Source: Paracoccaceae bacterium
GTDB taxonomy: Bacteria; Pseudomonadota; Alphaproteobacteria; Rhodobacterales; Rhodobacteraceae
Length of the DNA stretch: 5,782 nucleotides
NCBI GenBank assembly: GCA_007134405.1
Contig: SLKW01000285.1
Coordinates: forward strand, 1-5,782
Direction of reading: 5' to 3'
Part shown: one piece after another, positions 5,594 to 5,782 of the stretch
Layout: each line of letters starts with the position of its first letter
How positions within the stretch are numbered: the stretch's first letter is position 1
The notes under the pieces: generated by a model
The model's input: only the letters and a program-made list of their open reading frames with translations
Databases searched by the model: none
What the model was told of the DNA's origin: nothing
Program-made: the position numbers and the translations under genes

Positions 5594-5782
5594 CTTCGCT
5601 GTCCTAAGCTTGTCGTAGAGGGCTCCGTGCCGCTCTGTATCCGTTCAGGCCTCAGGCGAAGACGATGGCTGATCACACTCTAACACGGCCCATCACGACC
5701 AAGCCGGTGACGATCCAGCCACCGCCAGTTCGCGCCATAAATGGCGTGGCGCGCGCTGGCTCTTTCTTCGCATAAGAGCCGG
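5594..5782 (-). ncRNA. IS110 leader with consecutive hairpins; candidate partial bridge RNA
   Basis: This is the untranslated stretch upstream of the IS110 start codon. On the transposase strand it can form three hairpins in a row. 5782-5774 pairs with 5764-5756 (nine pairs, one G-T wobble, loop ATGCGAAGA). 5748-5742 pairs with 5737-5731 around a TTTA loop (seven pairs, one wobble). 5724-5720 pairs with 5709-5705 around a 10-base loop. In IS110-group elements such as IS621, the leader between the left end and the transposase encodes a bridge RNA of roughly this size with a 5' stem-loop and two guide loops. Position, strand, length and structure agree, but I cannot identify guide loops or confirm that the 5' end is within the window. 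If the parent belongs to the IS1111 group, the RNA would lie at the other end and this would be plain leader. Confidence 0.3.

Larger units (their letters stand above)
5564..5782 (-). mobile_element. 5' end of an IS110-family insertion sequence (runs off window)
   Basis: On the - strand the segment contains the first ten codons of an IS110-family transposase (5593-5564) and its upstream leader (5594-5782). The element is cut inside its own coding sequence at 5563/5564, where IS66 sequence begins, so this is not a clean insertion boundary; a deletion or recombination joined the two elements. The outer end of the element cannot be placed, because IS110 elements generally lack clear inverted repeats and the window ends at 5782. 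Confidence 0.55.

Noticed and set aside
5665..5775. Small + strand open frame of 36 codons (MADHTLTRPITTKPVT...).
   Set aside because: It lies antisense to the IS110 leader, has no clear ribosome site and matches nothing I recognise; the IS110 reading explains the region better.
1..5782. CRISPR array, toxin-antitoxin pair, retron or other defence system.
   Set aside because: No spaced repeats, paired small genes or reverse transcriptase motifs were seen on either strand.

Overview
The window looks like a chromosomal segment of a high-GC alphaproteobacterium, most likely of the Rhodobacterales. I base this on the gene order sufD, two small membrane genes, sufS (familiar from that group from memory, not from a search), on the SufD and SufS sequences, and on the types of IS element present. 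It splits into a healthy housekeeping half and a decayed mobile-element half, separated by a tRNA gene.

Bases 1-3282 hold the distal part of a suf (iron-sulfur cluster assembly) operon on the + strand: the C-terminal three quarters of sufD, a four-helix membrane protein, a YIP1-family membrane protein, and a complete sufS. The genes are separated by 9, 9 and -8 bases, so they are almost certainly co-transcribed and partly translationally coupled. SufD belongs to the SufBCD scaffold. SufS supplies sulfur from cysteine through a persulfide. The role of the two membrane proteins is unknown. After sufS come about 160 bases with one clear hairpin, then an intact tRNA-Arg(CCG) with encoded CCA at 3441-3517.

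From 3518 onward no intact protein gene is visible. Bases 3518-3995 are unassigned. Bases 3996-5782 are a chain of three broken insertion sequences: (i) the 3' end of a Tn5/IS50-like IS4-family element on the - strand, with its terminal inverted repeat and a one-base frameshift; (ii) the 5' two thirds of a single-ORF IS66-family element on the + strand, which cuts the IS4 transposase inside its catalytic YREK region and is itself frameshifted in a run of six C; (iii) the start of an IS110-family element on the - strand, of which only the first ten transposase codons and the upstream leader remain.

The IS110 leader (5594-5782) folds into successive hairpins on the transposase strand and lies where IS110-group elements encode their bridge RNA. 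It is the most interesting unexplained piece here, although it belongs to a truncated copy and the system itself is already known. I found no CRISPR array, intact integrase, attachment-site repeat or new defence system.
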